39,118 bases of DNA from Oscillospiraceae bacterium (GCA_015064885.1 SVRJ01000021.1:1-39118); one strand, 5' to 3'. Counted from the first letter of the stretch, positions 1 to 8,571 are shown. The notes: generated from the sequence alone by a model not told the origin. Made by a program: numbers and translations.

Positions 1-807
1 GTCCTGACCTGTGATCTCAACGCCCTTGATCGTAACGAGGAGAGACTGTCTGCCTGTGAGGGCTGCATCGTTAAGAGCTGCAGCGTTCTTGAATGCTTCT
101 GTGAAGTCAACGGGAGCAACTTCCTTTATTGTGGAATCGAGTATTTCGAGAGCTGCGCCTACAACCTCATAAGTTCCGTTGTATGTATCCTTAGCACCTG
201 TAGCAGCTACTGTCATACCTACCTTGATTCCGAGGTCGGCGGAGGGATCCTTATCATCTGCAACGCCGTAAACGTAGTATCCACCCTCATTGTTGAGGTC
301 CTGAATATAAAGGCCGTTAGCACTGGAACCGTTTGACTTAGAGAATATACCTGTAACGATACCGCTTACAACAACGGTTGCGTCATCCTCTGCAGCAGCG
401 TATTCAGCATATGTGAACATCTTATATGCGGGAACTGTGCGCTTGAAAGTCTTCTGAACAGTTTCACCTGCTTCGTTCTTGATAGTAGCGGTAAGTGTGT
501 ATGCTATCTCTACTGTTGTCTTTTCGTTTACGTCAACGGTAAAGAAGCCTTCTGTTGCGCTTTCCTTGATAGTAACACCTTCGGTTACGTCAACAGACCA
601 TTCAACGGTATACTTAACGTCGCCTACCATAACGCGTCCTGCAACGTCATAGTCGGAGGGTGTAACCGAAGAATCATCCTTGTAAAGGCCGTAGAGATAG
701 TCGCCTGCAGCGGCAATATCGCTACCTGTTACGTCGTCCTTCTTACATGCAACGAAAACAGTTGCACAAAGAACGACCATCATAATAATTGAGATTAACT
801 TTTTCAT
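1..807 (-). CDS. Secreted lipoprotein with OB-fold-like domain, C-terminus cut by window edge
   Basis: The frame is open from an ATG at 807-805 to the left edge, giving 269 codons without a stop, so the C-terminus is missing. The start is preceded by AAGGAG six bases upstream. The N-terminus is a lipoprotein signal (MKK, hydrophobic core, then FVAC with the lipid cysteine at about residue 21). After an Ig-like, beta-rich stretch (about 50-130), residues from about 135 read like an OB-fold: a VVVSGIVTGI strand, then GLYIQD, GMTVAVTGAKD and NGTYEVVG. The same pattern occurs in the nuclease lipoprotein just upstream, so the two are probably related in part. It is the last visible gene of the importer/nuclease operon, 19 bp after the previous stop. 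The function is unknown; nucleic-acid or sugar binding at the cell surface is inferred only from fold and context. Confidence 0.75.
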   Translation of the reverse strand, partial: MKKLISIIMMVVLCATVFVACKKDDVTGSDIAAAGDYLYGLYKDDSSVTPSDYDVAGRVMVGDVKYTVEWSVDVTEGVTIKESATEGFFTVDVNEKTTVEIAYTLTATIKNEAGETVQKTFKRTVPAYKMFTYAEYAAAEDDATVVVSGIVTGIFSKSNGSSANGLYIQDLNNEGGYYVYGVADDKDPSADLGIKVGMTVAATGAKDTYNGTYEVVGAALEILDSTIKEVAPVDFTEAFKNAAALNDAALTGRQSLLVTIKGVEITGQD

Positions 808-826
808 AGTGTCTCCTTATATATTT

Positions 827-2143
827 TTAATAAATTGTGACATCGTTGATTGAGAAAACCTTGATCTGATACGTACCGTCAAATCTGTCGACAAGTCCCT
901 TTACGTCTATGATCTTGTCCTCGAGCATATCTGCCGTTATCAGCTTACCCTCAGAGTCTCTCAAAACTATAGTTCTTATTGAGATCTCGACGCCGTTGAC
1001 CGCGCATGTGAGCGTCATCGCGCCGTTTGAAGAGCTTTCCTCGTTATTGGTCGTGTACACGCTTTTTACCTTAAGGCCTTTCATTTCCACAGAGGTATAA
1101 AGAGCGAGCTCTGCGAATTTGAATTCCTTATTTTCATCACCTACCGTAACGATAAGATTGCCGTTAGCAAAGGTTTCGGGGTCAAGAGTGCGATAAGAGG
1201 GAGCGTGTCCTTCGCTTATCTTTTGAATATTATTTGGATCATTAGGTCTCATAGGAGAGTATTCAAGTCCTGATACCTGATAGGAATCTCCGGTCTCGTA
1301 ATACTGAACCGTTCCCACTATACGGACTCTGTTCCCTACCGAAAGTATCTGAAGTCCGGTGCCATTAAGAGAATATCCGTAATATACGGTCATACCGTAA
1401 TACATATCCGTTTCGGCATCATATTCTTCAACGTAAACGGAGTTGTTATTGTTCTTGGTTATTACACCTTCGAACGCGACTTTTGTTCCGTCGTATTCTG
1501 TAACGTTACATCTAAGCTCTTTAAGTGTAAGCTCGGATGCAGAGCCATACGGGAAATTGGGATCCTTCTGACCCGAATAAATATGGAGCTTTGACGTCTT
1601 TGCCTGCTCAATAGCCGCCATACACGTATCGCCATAGCGATTGTTAGCGGAATTTGATGCGATGGCAAGACCGTTCTGAAGAAGCTCTATATTGAGGTTG
1701 CGGTAAGCACCGCCCTCTTCCGTCTTATACCATACCCAGACGAGATATCTTCCGCCTGTAGAGTCAACGTTCCAGTTTCCGTCATCAGATTCTACCATAA
1801 TAGAAACCGCATTTTTCAGCTTTTCCTTAGTAAAGCTCGAGGCTGTCTTTCCCCATTCCTCTATTTTACCCGTGGATTCGGGCGTATTGACAGCGAGGTA
1901 ACGAGCCTTAAGCACACCACCGTCTATAACAGAGTCGGGAACGTTAAAATGCGTGGTATCACCGTCGACGTAAGCCTTTACGGTAACCTCTGTCTTCTTT
2001 GTGGAAGACGCGGTATCAAGAGCTACGGATGATGCGTAGTCCGTGATCTCGCTCTCTTCGGTATTCTTGCCGCAAGAGATAAAACTTACGGCAAGAACAG
2101 CCATCAAAAGGAGAACGGATAATATTCTGTATTTTGCCTTCAT
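827..2143 (-). CDS. Staphylococcal-nuclease-like (TNase) lipoprotein with C-terminal OB-fold-like domains
   Basis: A 438-residue surface lipoprotein with the lipid cysteine at about 24 (SFISC). Residues about 53-195 are a staphylococcal-nuclease domain. VDGDT at 59-63 supplies the calcium-binding aspartates. The loop RYLAVNTPES (81-90) gives Arg81, Thr87 and Glu89 at the positions of SNase Arg35, Thr41 and Glu43. GRYLVWVW gives Arg132, equivalent to Arg87. The residue matching SNase Asp40 is Asn86, a change also common in other homologues, so activity is plausible. Two beta-rich OB-like segments follow (about 210-305 and 330-438). The likely role is calcium-dependent cleavage of extracellular DNA or RNA. 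The ATG lies 8 bp after the solute-binding protein stop with no clear Shine-Dalgarno, so translation may be coupled to that gene. It belongs to the ABC importer operon, which suggests the products feed the transporter (inference). Confidence 0.85.
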   Translation of the reverse strand: MKAKYRILSVLLLMAVLAVSFISCGKNTEESEITDYASSVALDTASSTKKTEVTVKAYVDGDTTHFNVPDSVIDGGVLKARYLAVNTPESTGKIEEWGKTASSFTKEKLKNAVSIMVESDDGNWNVDSTGGRYLVWVWYKTEEGGAYRNLNIELLQNGLAIASNSANNRYGDTCMAAIEQAKTSKLHIYSGQKDPNFPYGSASELTLKELRCNVTEYDGTKVAFEGVITKNNNNSVYVEEYDAETDMYYGMTVYYGYSLNGTGLQILSVGNRVRIVGTVQYYETGDSYQVSGLEYSPMRPNDPNNIQKISEGHAPSYRTLDPETFANGNLIVTVGDENKEFKFAELALYTSVEMKGLKVKSVYTTNNEESSSNGAMTLTCAVNGVEISIRTIVLRDSEGKLITADMLEDKIIDVKGLVDRFDGTYQIKVFSINDVTIY

Positions 2144-2151
2144 GCTTTTTA

Positions 2152-3576
2152 TCAGTTAGACTGATACTTACATTCGGAAACGGCGTCCTCGAATGCTTTC
2201 TTTATCATAGCCTTAACGTCAGCTCCTGCTTCTGCAGAGAGGCACTTCTGCATAAGAAGACCTACCTGGTCGCGGGCTGTGGAAGAACCGTTGAATGCGG
2301 GAGAGGTGTAGTATGCACTTTCCTGCTCGAGACAGATCTTTGCGCTGAGTGCGGAGATGAAGTCACCGCCGTCAGCCTTATCAAGGAACTCGGACTTATA
2401 GACTGCATTGTCACCAACAGACTTTATTACGGGAACGTAACCGGAAGCCATGGAGAATTCAGCCTGGAATTCTACTGTTGTTGTGAGATACTTAACGAAG
2501 AGCCAGGATGCAAGAACTTCCTGAGCGTTGCTCTTCTTGAAGATGCAGAGGGAGGGTCCCTGAGAAATTACCTTGGGAGCGGAAGCGTTTACCTGAGGAA
2601 TTGTTGTTATTCCTACTTCGAAAGGATAAGCTTCGTTTACCTTATCGGGTCTCTGGTGTGTAGCACCGGCAGATGAACCGATAGACATATAGCTGTTACC
2701 CTTTTCAGCGGAATCCATCTTAAAGAGCTCGGATGTATAACCACCGGAAAGCTCCTTAGTGGTTACGTAGCCCTTCTGATACCACTCTCTGAACTTTTCA
2801 ACAAAGTTTCTGTTCTGCTCGTTATCAAAGAGGAAGTGCTCACCTGTTGCGCTTGTGTACTCGGTACCGTACTGCTCGCACATGGTAATGAACCAGTTGG
2901 ACTCGGAGTCATATCCGAGAGGGATAGAATCGGGGTCAATAGCCTTGATCTTTGCACAAACGTCTTCCATCTCTTCCCAAGTGGTGGGAGGTGTAAGGTT
3001 GTTTGCTGCAAAGAATGTCTTGTTGTAATAAAGAACCTCTGTAGACTTTGAAAGAGGAAGTGTGTACATCTTGCCGTCGCCAAACTGCTTACCTTCTTCA
3101 TAATAACCCTTGATGAAGTCAGCTATCTGAGCTTCGGTAAGACCGAGAGTCTCTGTTGTGCCGTCGTTTCTCGAAACTGTTATATCACTTGCGATAAGGT
3201 CGTCGAGCGGAACAACTGCCTTAGCGAGATTGTAAAGAGCAACGTGGTCGGGGTAGCAGTAAGCTATATGAGGCTGATTGCCGACTGTGATCTGTGTCTT
3301 GATCTGGTCGCGAACGTCATCATAACTGCCTACCTGCTCGTGCTCAATATGGATATTGGGATAGAGCTTGTTAAACTCAACGATATAGCGCTCGAGAACC
3401 TCGCGGAGGTTTGCGCCCATTGTGTGATAGAATTTGATCGTTACTTCGCTTCCGTCATAACCGCCCTCGGGAACAACGAAATCGGGAGCAACTGCCGAAT
3501 CCTTGCAGCTTGCAAACATAAAGCAGTTCATGCAAAGAGTGATAAGTAATACTACAGCTGTAAGTATTCTCTTCAT
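2152..3576 (-). CDS. Extracellular solute-binding lipoprotein, UgpB/MalE family (family 1)
   Basis: A 474-residue lipoprotein with signal peptide and lipid cysteine at 24 (FMFASC). The mature part has the family 1 solute-binding layout: VTIKFYHTMG near the start, FNKLYPNIHIE, QPHIAYCYPDH, YTLPLSKSTEVLYYNKTFF and PTTWEEM. It would capture substrate at the cell surface and pass it to the two permeases encoded upstream. The opening FYHTMGANLREVLE resembles UgpB-like proteins, but the substrate cannot be read from sequence. The start ATG at 3576 has GAAAGGAT upstream. The gene follows the permeases rather than preceding them, and a short stem-loop with a T-rich tail separates it from the malG-type gene. 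Codon choice looks strongly biased, as expected for an abundant binding protein. Confidence 0.9.
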   Translation of the reverse strand: MKRILTAVVLLITLCMNCFMFASCKDSAVAPDFVVPEGGYDGSEVTIKFYHTMGANLREVLERYIVEFNKLYPNIHIEHEQVGSYDDVRDQIKTQITVGNQPHIAYCYPDHVALYNLAKAVVPLDDLIASDITVSRNDGTTETLGLTEAQIADFIKGYYEEGKQFGDGKMYTLPLSKSTEVLYYNKTFFAANNLTPPTTWEEMEDVCAKIKAIDPDSIPLGYDSESNWFITMCEQYGTEYTSATGEHFLFDNEQNRNFVEKFREWYQKGYVTTKELSGGYTSELFKMDSAEKGNSYMSIGSSAGATHQRPDKVNEAYPFEVGITTIPQVNASAPKVISQGPSLCIFKKSNAQEVLASWLFVKYLTTTVEFQAEFSMASGYVPVIKSVGDNAVYKSEFLDKADGGDFISALSAKICLEQESAYYTSPAFNGSSTARDQVGLLMQKCLSAEAGADVKAMIKKAFEDAVSECKYQSN

Positions 3577-3613
3577 GATGGTTTTTATCCTTTCATAAAA
3601 AATAAAATATATA

Positions 3614-3638
3614 ACAAGTCAGGTGGTGCCTGATCTTA
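3614..3638 (-). other. Small stem-loop between permease and binding-protein genes
   Basis: TCAGG (3619-3623) and CCTGA (3629-3633) form a 5-bp stem with a 5-base loop. Read on the minus strand it follows the permease stop and is succeeded by a T-rich stretch. It could be a weak attenuator or an mRNA-stabilising hairpin setting different levels of permeases and binding protein. The stem is short, so this is tentative. Confidence 0.35.
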
Positions 3639-4529
3639 TTAACCTTTGATTCCGCTTCTCGATACGCCCTTCATAATATATTTCCTGAGGAAAACGAATA
3701 CGAGGAAGAGCGGGAAAGAAACTATGGCGACGGCCGCCATCTGTACGGGAATATTTACGTCACCTGTCGATTCGGTGAATGCGTTACGAAGTCCGTTCGT
3801 AATAAGGCGGTGAGCCTCATCGTTAGCAACGAGTCTCGGCCATACGTAAGAGTTCCACGCACCCATCATCTTAAGTATCGTTATTGAAATGAGTGTGGGC
3901 AGAGCGAGAGGTATCATTACCTTCCAGAGATACTTGAGGTCTCCGGTACCGTCGACCTTTGCGGCGAGATAAAGCTCGTTGGGAATCTGCATAAAGTTCT
4001 GTCTGAGCAGATATATGTAGAACACGCTCACGAGAAAAGGAATTATAAGGACCTCAAACGACTCCATCCATCCGAAGCTATTAACCGTCGCATAGTTTGT
4101 TATCGTGAAAAGTTCTCCGGGAATCATCATCGTTGCGAGCAGTGCGGCAAACAGTGCGTTCTTGCCCTTGAACTCAAGTCTTGCGAATGCAAATGCCGAA
4201 AGCACTGTGATCACAAGGGACAGCAATGTGGATACGATTCCGACGTAAAGAGTGTTCATAAAGAGTCTTCCAAGGCTTGCCTGATTAAACGCCTCAACGT
4301 AGTTACTCCAGAGGATCTCTTTGGGGAAGAGCGACGGGATAGTTTGCTTATATTCCTCGAGAGATTTTACCGAGGAGATAAGCATCCAGTAGAACGGGAA
4401 GATGATTATTATAGCCATTAATATGAGGAAGGCGTATATGAGTACCTGAACTCCAACCTTCACAAACCGCTGCTTTGAGGTGGCGTCGTGCAGGTCCTTT
4501 TCGTATATTTTAACTGTTTTATCCGACAT
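3639..4529 (-). CDS. Carbohydrate ABC transporter permease, MalG/UgpE type
   Basis: An inner-membrane permease of 296 residues with about six hydrophobic segments. The EAA cytoplasmic loop that docks on the ATPase is at about 188-211 (ELYLAAKVDGTG followed by WKVMIPLALP). I chose the ATG at 4529-4527 because AAGGAGGT lies just upstream. The longer open frame to 4604 would overlap the previous gene and has no ribosome-binding site. The gene starts 11 bp after the stop of the partner permease. With that partner it forms the membrane channel of the importer. Confidence 0.92.
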   Translation of the reverse strand: MSDKTVKIYEKDLHDATSKQRFVKVGVQVLIYAFLILMAIIIIFPFYWMLISSVKSLEEYKQTIPSLFPKEILWSNYVEAFNQASLGRLFMNTLYVGIVSTLLSLVITVLSAFAFARLEFKGKNALFAALLATMMIPGELFTITNYATVNSFGWMESFEVLIIPFLVSVFYIYLLRQNFMQIPNELYLAAKVDGTGDLKYLWKVMIPLALPTLISITILKMMGAWNSYVWPRLVANDEAHRLITNGLRNAFTESTGDVNIPVQMAAVAIVSFPLFLVFVFLRKYIMKGVSRSGIKG

Positions 4530-4540
4530 ATCGCACCTCC

Positions 4541-5482
4541 TTAATAATGTGTCTTCTTCTTGCTGACATACAGATTTATCATAGTTACGACAAATATGAT
4601 GCAAAACAGGATAAGTGCCGCCGCGCTTGCACGTCCCTGGTGGTTGGCAAGTGAGTCGTAAATGAATCCGACCATTGTATTAAGACGGCGGGGATCACCG
4701 GTGGGTCCCATATCGTCTCCGAATATACCTACTATACTTGAGTACTCCTTGAATCCGCCTATAAAGCCTGTTATAACGACGTAAGCAAGCATGGGGGAAA
4801 GGAGCGGAACGGTTATCTTTGTAAAGACTCTTACTCTCGAGGTTCCGTCTACCTTTGCAGCGTCGTAATACTGCTTGTTTATACTTTGGAGACCGCCGAG
4901 AAGTATCAGTATCTTGAACGGAAGAGCGTTCCATACTATATATATCACCATAACAGTGATATTTGCAAGGTAAGAGGATCCTGAGTTTATCCAGTTAACT
5001 CTTTCTCCTCCGAAAAACTCTATAACGTTATTGATTATACCTGCAGTGATTATGATCTCGTTCTCTCCTCCGAAGGCAGAACCGACCATATTGAACATTG
5101 CGGCAAAAACCATACCGATAGCAATCGAGTTTGTTACGTAGGGGAGAAAGAATACTGTCTGAAGAAATCTCTGGAGCGGCTTTATCGCATTAAGGCAAAC
5201 CGCGATAAGCAATGCAAGGATCGTCGAAAGAGGAACTGTGAGTACGCAAAGCAGCATAGTATTCGTAAGACAGCTTATAAAGTCCTTGTACTGAAGCACC
5301 TGCTTGAAGTTTCCAATACCGAAATTATACGTTATGCCGCCCACTGCACCCATTGTGCTGTATCCTTCGAGAAATGCCATTCTGAGAGTATTGATTATCG
5401 GCCAAACGGTGAATATCAAAAGCAGAACGATCGCAGGAGAAAGATACAACCATGCTTTCCATTGGTGTTTGCTTTCTACCAT
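4541..5482 (-). CDS. Carbohydrate ABC transporter permease, MalF/UgpA type
   Basis: A 313-residue membrane protein with about six transmembrane stretches, beginning near residue 12 (WLYLSPAIVLLLIFTVWPII). The EAA loop is at about 206-230 (YYDAAKVDGTS followed by FTKITVPLLSP). It pairs with the MalG-type protein encoded immediately downstream. The start ATG (5482-5480) lies one base past the stop of the ATPase gene, with GAGGTG inside that gene's end acting as Shine-Dalgarno, so the two are probably translated in a coupled way. Confidence 0.92.
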   Translation of the reverse strand: MVESKHQWKAWLYLSPAIVLLLIFTVWPIINTLRMAFLEGYSTMGAVGGITYNFGIGNFKQVLQYKDFISCLTNTMLLCVLTVPLSTILALLIAVCLNAIKPLQRFLQTVFFLPYVTNSIAIGMVFAAMFNMVGSAFGGENEIIITAGIINNVIEFFGGERVNWINSGSSYLANITVMVIYIVWNALPFKILILLGGLQSINKQYYDAAKVDGTSRVRVFTKITVPLLSPMLAYVVITGFIGGFKEYSSIVGIFGDDMGPTGDPRRLNTMVGFIYDSLANHQGRASAAALILFCIIFVVTMINLYVSKKKTHY

Positions 5483-5483
5483 A

Positions 5484-6587
5484 TCATTTCACCTCAAAAT
5501 ATATTCTCTTTTCGTCTTCCTTACCGAAGAGGAAGATCTTATTCGGCTTCAAAGAATATCTTACGCACTCTGCGGAAGTATCTATCTTTGCATCCGAATT
5601 GATTATGGAACGAATAATCGGGCTTACTGCCGCTGCATGCTTTGATACGACGCTTACGTCTCTACCCATAACCTCGAGGCTTACGAGATTACAGCAGAGG
5701 GGGCCGTTATCTTCCGGAATAAACCCTTCGGGTCTTATTGCAACGGTAACAAGCTGATCCTCAACTCCGGAGACCTGCATAACGGCGTCATCACCGATAT
5801 AAACAGTTCCGTTCTCCACTCTTCCTTCGAATACGTTTATGGGAGGAGTGCCAAGGAACTTTGCGACAAAGAGATTTGTCGGATCATCGTATACGTCCTG
5901 AGGCTTACCTACCTGCTGAACCACGCCAAGCTTCATTACAACTATCATATCCGAAATACTCATGGCTTCTTCCTGGTCATGAGTTACGAATATCGTTGTA
6001 ATTCCCGTCTCTTTCTGTATTCTTCTGATCTCTTCACGTGTCTGAAGTCTGAGACGCGCGTCAAGGTTGGAAAGAGGCTCGTCGAGAAGAAGCACCTTCG
6101 GCATTTTAACAAGTGCGCGGGCTATAGCGACTCTCTGCTGCTGACCTCCGGAAAGCTCGCTCGGCTTTCTGTCCATAAGCTCGTCTATCTGAACAAGACG
6201 TGCCGCCTCGTATGCTCGGTCGAGCATCTGCTGCTTTGAGAGCTTGTACTCTCCTTTAAGGTTCTGCAGAGGAAAGAGTATGTTCTGCTTTACCGTAAGG
6301 TGTGGATAAAGCGCGTAGTTCTGGAAAACAAGTCCTACTCCGCGGTTCTCTGCCGTAAGCTCTGTTACGTCATCCTCACCGAAAAAGATCTTTCCGCCGG
6401 AAGGCTTCTGAAGTCCGCTTATCATGTAGAGAGTAGTACTCTTACCGCAGCCGGACGGGCCGAGAAGGCCTACAAGCTTTCCGTCGGGAATCTGTAATGT
6501 AAAATCGTTTACAGCAACAACTTCCTCATTACTCTTTTTGTTTCTGGATGGGAAGATCTTCGTAAGATTTTGCAATTCGACTTTCAT
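5484..6587 (-). CDS. ABC transporter ATPase, UgpC/MalK/MsmK type
   Basis: A 367-residue nucleotide-binding subunit that powers the importer from the cytoplasmic side. Walker A GPSGCGKST is at 43-51, signature LSGGQ at 145-149, Walker B VLLLDEP at 165-171 and the switch histidine at about 203 (VTHDQEEAM). The C-terminal about 130 residues form the TOBE/regulatory domain found in MalK-like ATPases, including VTVAIRPEGF. ATPases of this class can serve several sugar transporters. This one is embedded between an RDD gene and the permeases. The ATG at 6587 has AAGGAA about 11 bases upstream. Confidence 0.95.
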   Translation of the reverse strand: MKVELQNLTKIFPSRNKKSNEEVVAVNDFTLQIPDGKLVGLLGPSGCGKSTTLYMISGLQKPSGGKIFFGEDDVTELTAENRGVGLVFQNYALYPHLTVKQNILFPLQNLKGEYKLSKQQMLDRAYEAARLVQIDELMDRKPSELSGGQQQRVAIARALVKMPKVLLLDEPLSNLDARLRLQTREEIRRIQKETGITTIFVTHDQEEAMSISDMIVVMKLGVVQQVGKPQDVYDDPTNLFVAKFLGTPPINVFEGRVENGTVYIGDDAVMQVSGVEDQLVTVAIRPEGFIPEDNGPLCCNLVSLEVMGRDVSVVSKHAAAVSPIIRSIINSDAKIDTSAECVRYSLKPNKIFLFGKEDEKRIYFEVK

Positions 6588-6645
6588 AAAATTGACATTC
6601 CTTTTCTTTCAGTAATAATTTATAGAATTGAATTAAAAAGATATC

Positions 6646-7410
6646 TTAGCTATATTCTGCTCTGCTCACGTCCTCTGCATGAAGCCTTTTTTTATATTCG
6701 ATCATATCCTCATAGCTATCAAATATCATCTGACTTGAGATATCGACAGCTACCGTCTGAGCCAGCAGGTCATGGATAGCGAGATTGTTCTTCGTGGCAG
6801 AAACGACTAATATCTGACCGCAAAAGAGAAGCAGAATTACAAATGTTCCGAAAACGCCTATAACGTTGAAATAAAACATTATAACTATAAGAACCGGTAT
6901 CATAGTTTCAAGTGTGAATTTTCCGAGTATAGTGCGGACAAACAAAAGAAGTGCATTTACCTTCACTCCGTCCTTCCTTATAAGGCATACTCCGAATATT
7001 TTCTTGCCGAGCGTCTGACCGTTGCGAAGGGCAAGAGGAATTACAAATTCAAAAATGATAAACGCAAAAAGTATGCCGAACGTTATCATTATAAGAGTCA
7101 GATTCAGCATCATAGAATACGTATAATTGACCTCTGCGTCCGCCGAAAGAGCTTTTATAGCCGTATCGTAAGCGTTTTTCTCACTCTCGCCAAGGGCATC
7201 GTATTCGGAAGCTGTAATATCAAAATCGACTCGGTACTCGGTCTCATATTTTTCATACAATGCCGAAAGGTCGGAGGCATATGAATCGTATCCAAGCAGA
7301 TTTGAGAAAAGGAAAGCAAATCCGACCGCTGCTATTCCGATAAGAATAATATCAAAAATATACGCAGATATTCTTTTCCATACGTTTGCTTTCTGTATAT
7401 CGTATATCAC
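6646..7410 (-). CDS. RDD-family membrane protein, GTG start
   Basis: A 254-residue integral membrane protein with RDD-family hallmarks: WKRISAYIFDIILIG near the start (Arg13, Asp20), a central LALRNGQTLGKKIFGVCLIR stretch, and NLAIHDLLAQTVAVD toward the C-terminus. About four hydrophobic segments surround a hydrophilic loop (about 45-100). RDD proteins are poorly understood; some have been linked to ion transport. The start codon is GTG (7410-7408), with AAGGATGG just upstream; the nearby ATG at 7418 hits a stop at once in its own frame. It is the first gene of the importer operon, 58 bp before the ATPase gene with no clear terminator between. Confidence 0.85.
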   Translation of the reverse strand: MIYDIQKANVWKRISAYIFDIILIGIAAVGFAFLFSNLLGYDSYASDLSALYEKYETEYRVDFDITASEYDALGESEKNAYDTAIKALSADAEVNYTYSMMLNLTLIMITFGILFAFIIFEFVIPLALRNGQTLGKKIFGVCLIRKDGVKVNALLLFVRTILGKFTLETMIPVLIVIMFYFNVIGVFGTFVILLLFCGQILVVSATKNNLAIHDLLAQTVAVDISSQMIFDSYEDMIEYKKRLHAEDVSRAEYS

Positions 7411-7544
7411 GTCAGCCCATCCTTTTTTTAATATTGTGCTCTTTATTCACATATCCGATTGCCGGCACGGTGAAAATCCATTCGTTTCAAAGTGGGGAAA
7501 ACAGCAGAAAACTCAAAAATCATACCACCATTCTAACCCACAAT

Positions 7545-7573
7545 ATTATACATTATTCTATTAAATATTTCAA
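7545..7573 (-). promoter_or_regulatory. Sigma-A promoter of the RDD/ABC importer operon
   Basis: On the minus strand, TTGAAA (7568-7573) and TATAAT (7545-7550) are separated by exactly 17 bp. The predicted transcript has a leader of about 130 bases before the GTG start at 7410. I recognise no riboswitch in that leader. Confidence 0.8.
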
Positions 7574-7676
7574 GACTTTGCACTAAATAAAATGTTAATT
7601 ATTGATTAATAAACTTTGTTTGCGTCGAAAAAAACAAGAAATATATGTGATATTATTATCATCAATATTGCTCGGT

Positions 7677-8426
7677 TCATTCATCAAACAGAAGCCTCAG
7701 CATTCTTTCGGGATCGTTTAAAAATCGCTTTGTAAGATTAAAATGCTCGGTTTCCTTATATGGCGTAAGCTCTATTCCCTCTTCTGTAAGCTGATATATT
7801 TCCGCTCCGGGGAAGGAGGTAAGAATAGGTGAGTGAGTAGAGATTATAAATTGCGAGCCGGCCTTAACAAGATCATTCATAATAACAAGCATACGCATTA
7901 TACTTCGCGGTGAAAGCGCTGACTCGGGCTCATCGAGTATATATATTCCGTTTCCCGAAAAACGATTTTCAAGCAAAGCCATAAAGCTCTCACCGTGTGA
8001 CTTTTCATGAAGCGACACGCCTCCGTAGGAGTCAATAAGAGGCGGAGAGAATGCGGGTATCTTATCAAGCTCCTCTATATAGCTTGCCGCATTGTAAAAG
8101 CTTTCGGCGCGCAAAAAGAAGCCGTCACGTCTGCGTCTTGCACTCTTTCCTACGCGGATATATTTATAAAGGTCGGAATGACTGCAGAAGGTAGAAAATG
8201 AATAATTAAGGCTTCCTCCCTCAGGATTGAATCCCATTGATACAGCAATAGCTTCTATCAGTGTGGACTTCCCTACTCCGTTTTCTCCCACAAAAAAGGT
8301 AACGGGGGAATTAAATTTGAAAGTACCCCATCTGTAAAGGTTCTTAACGACCGGAATATCCGAAAGATAGCTGTCGGCAGGCAGCTCTTTTTCAAACGTT
8401 ATTTGCTTTAAAAATAATTCCTGCAT
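7677..8426 (-). CDS. AAA ATPase, ABC/SMC-like (AAA_21-type predicted ATPase)
   Basis: A soluble 249-residue ATPase. Walker A GENGVGKST is at 47-55, a degenerate signature around SHGESFMALL is near 143, Walker B YILDEPESALSP spans about 162-173, and STHSPIL places the switch histidine at about 198. It belongs to the stand-alone ATPases related to SMC/RecF and ABC proteins, without membrane domains. The target is unknown; relatives occur alone on chromosomes and in defence or toxin systems, but no partner gene is present here. The start ATG at 8426 follows AAGGAG. It has its own consensus promoter, back to back with icd. Confidence 0.85.
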   Translation of the reverse strand: MQELFLKQITFEKELPADSYLSDIPVVKNLYRWGTFKFNSPVTFFVGENGVGKSTLIEAIAVSMGFNPEGGSLNYSFSTFCSHSDLYKYIRVGKSARRRRDGFFLRAESFYNAASYIEELDKIPAFSPPLIDSYGGVSLHEKSHGESFMALLENRFSGNGIYILDEPESALSPRSIMRMLVIMNDLVKAGSQFIISTHSPILTSFPGAEIYQLTEEGIELTPYKETEHFNLTKRFLNDPERMLRLLFDE

Positions 8427-8459
8427 TCATTTCTCCTTTTATTAAAGTGATACATAATA

Positions 8460-8488
8460 ATTATATCACACATCTGCTCCTTTGTCAA
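8460..8488 (-). promoter_or_regulatory. Sigma-A promoter of the AAA ATPase gene
   Basis: On the minus strand, TTGACA (8483-8488), a 17-bp spacer and TATAAT (8460-8465): a full consensus match. It fires away from icd. Confidence 0.85.
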
Positions 8489-8542
8489 CAAGAATACGTC
8501 GCCGGAAAATTCGAATATATTTTATTTTTTCACTGCAGAAGA

Positions 8543-8571
8543 TTGACATCCGGCAGTAAATGTGATATAAT
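8543..8571 (+). promoter_or_regulatory. Sigma-A promoter of icd
   Basis: TTGACA (8543-8548), a 17-bp spacer and TATAAT (8566-8571). Both hexamers match consensus, so high constitutive expression is expected. The leader before the ATG at 8614 is short. Confidence 0.88.

Noticed and set aside
2134-2676. 180-codon open frame on the plus strand over the solute-binding protein gene
   Set aside because: No ribosome-binding site, Cys-rich low-complexity translation, and fully antisense to a clear lipoprotein gene.
7677-8426. AAA ATPase as part of a phage-defence pair
   Set aside because: It has its own promoter and neighbours a core metabolic gene; no nuclease or toxin partner is adjacent.
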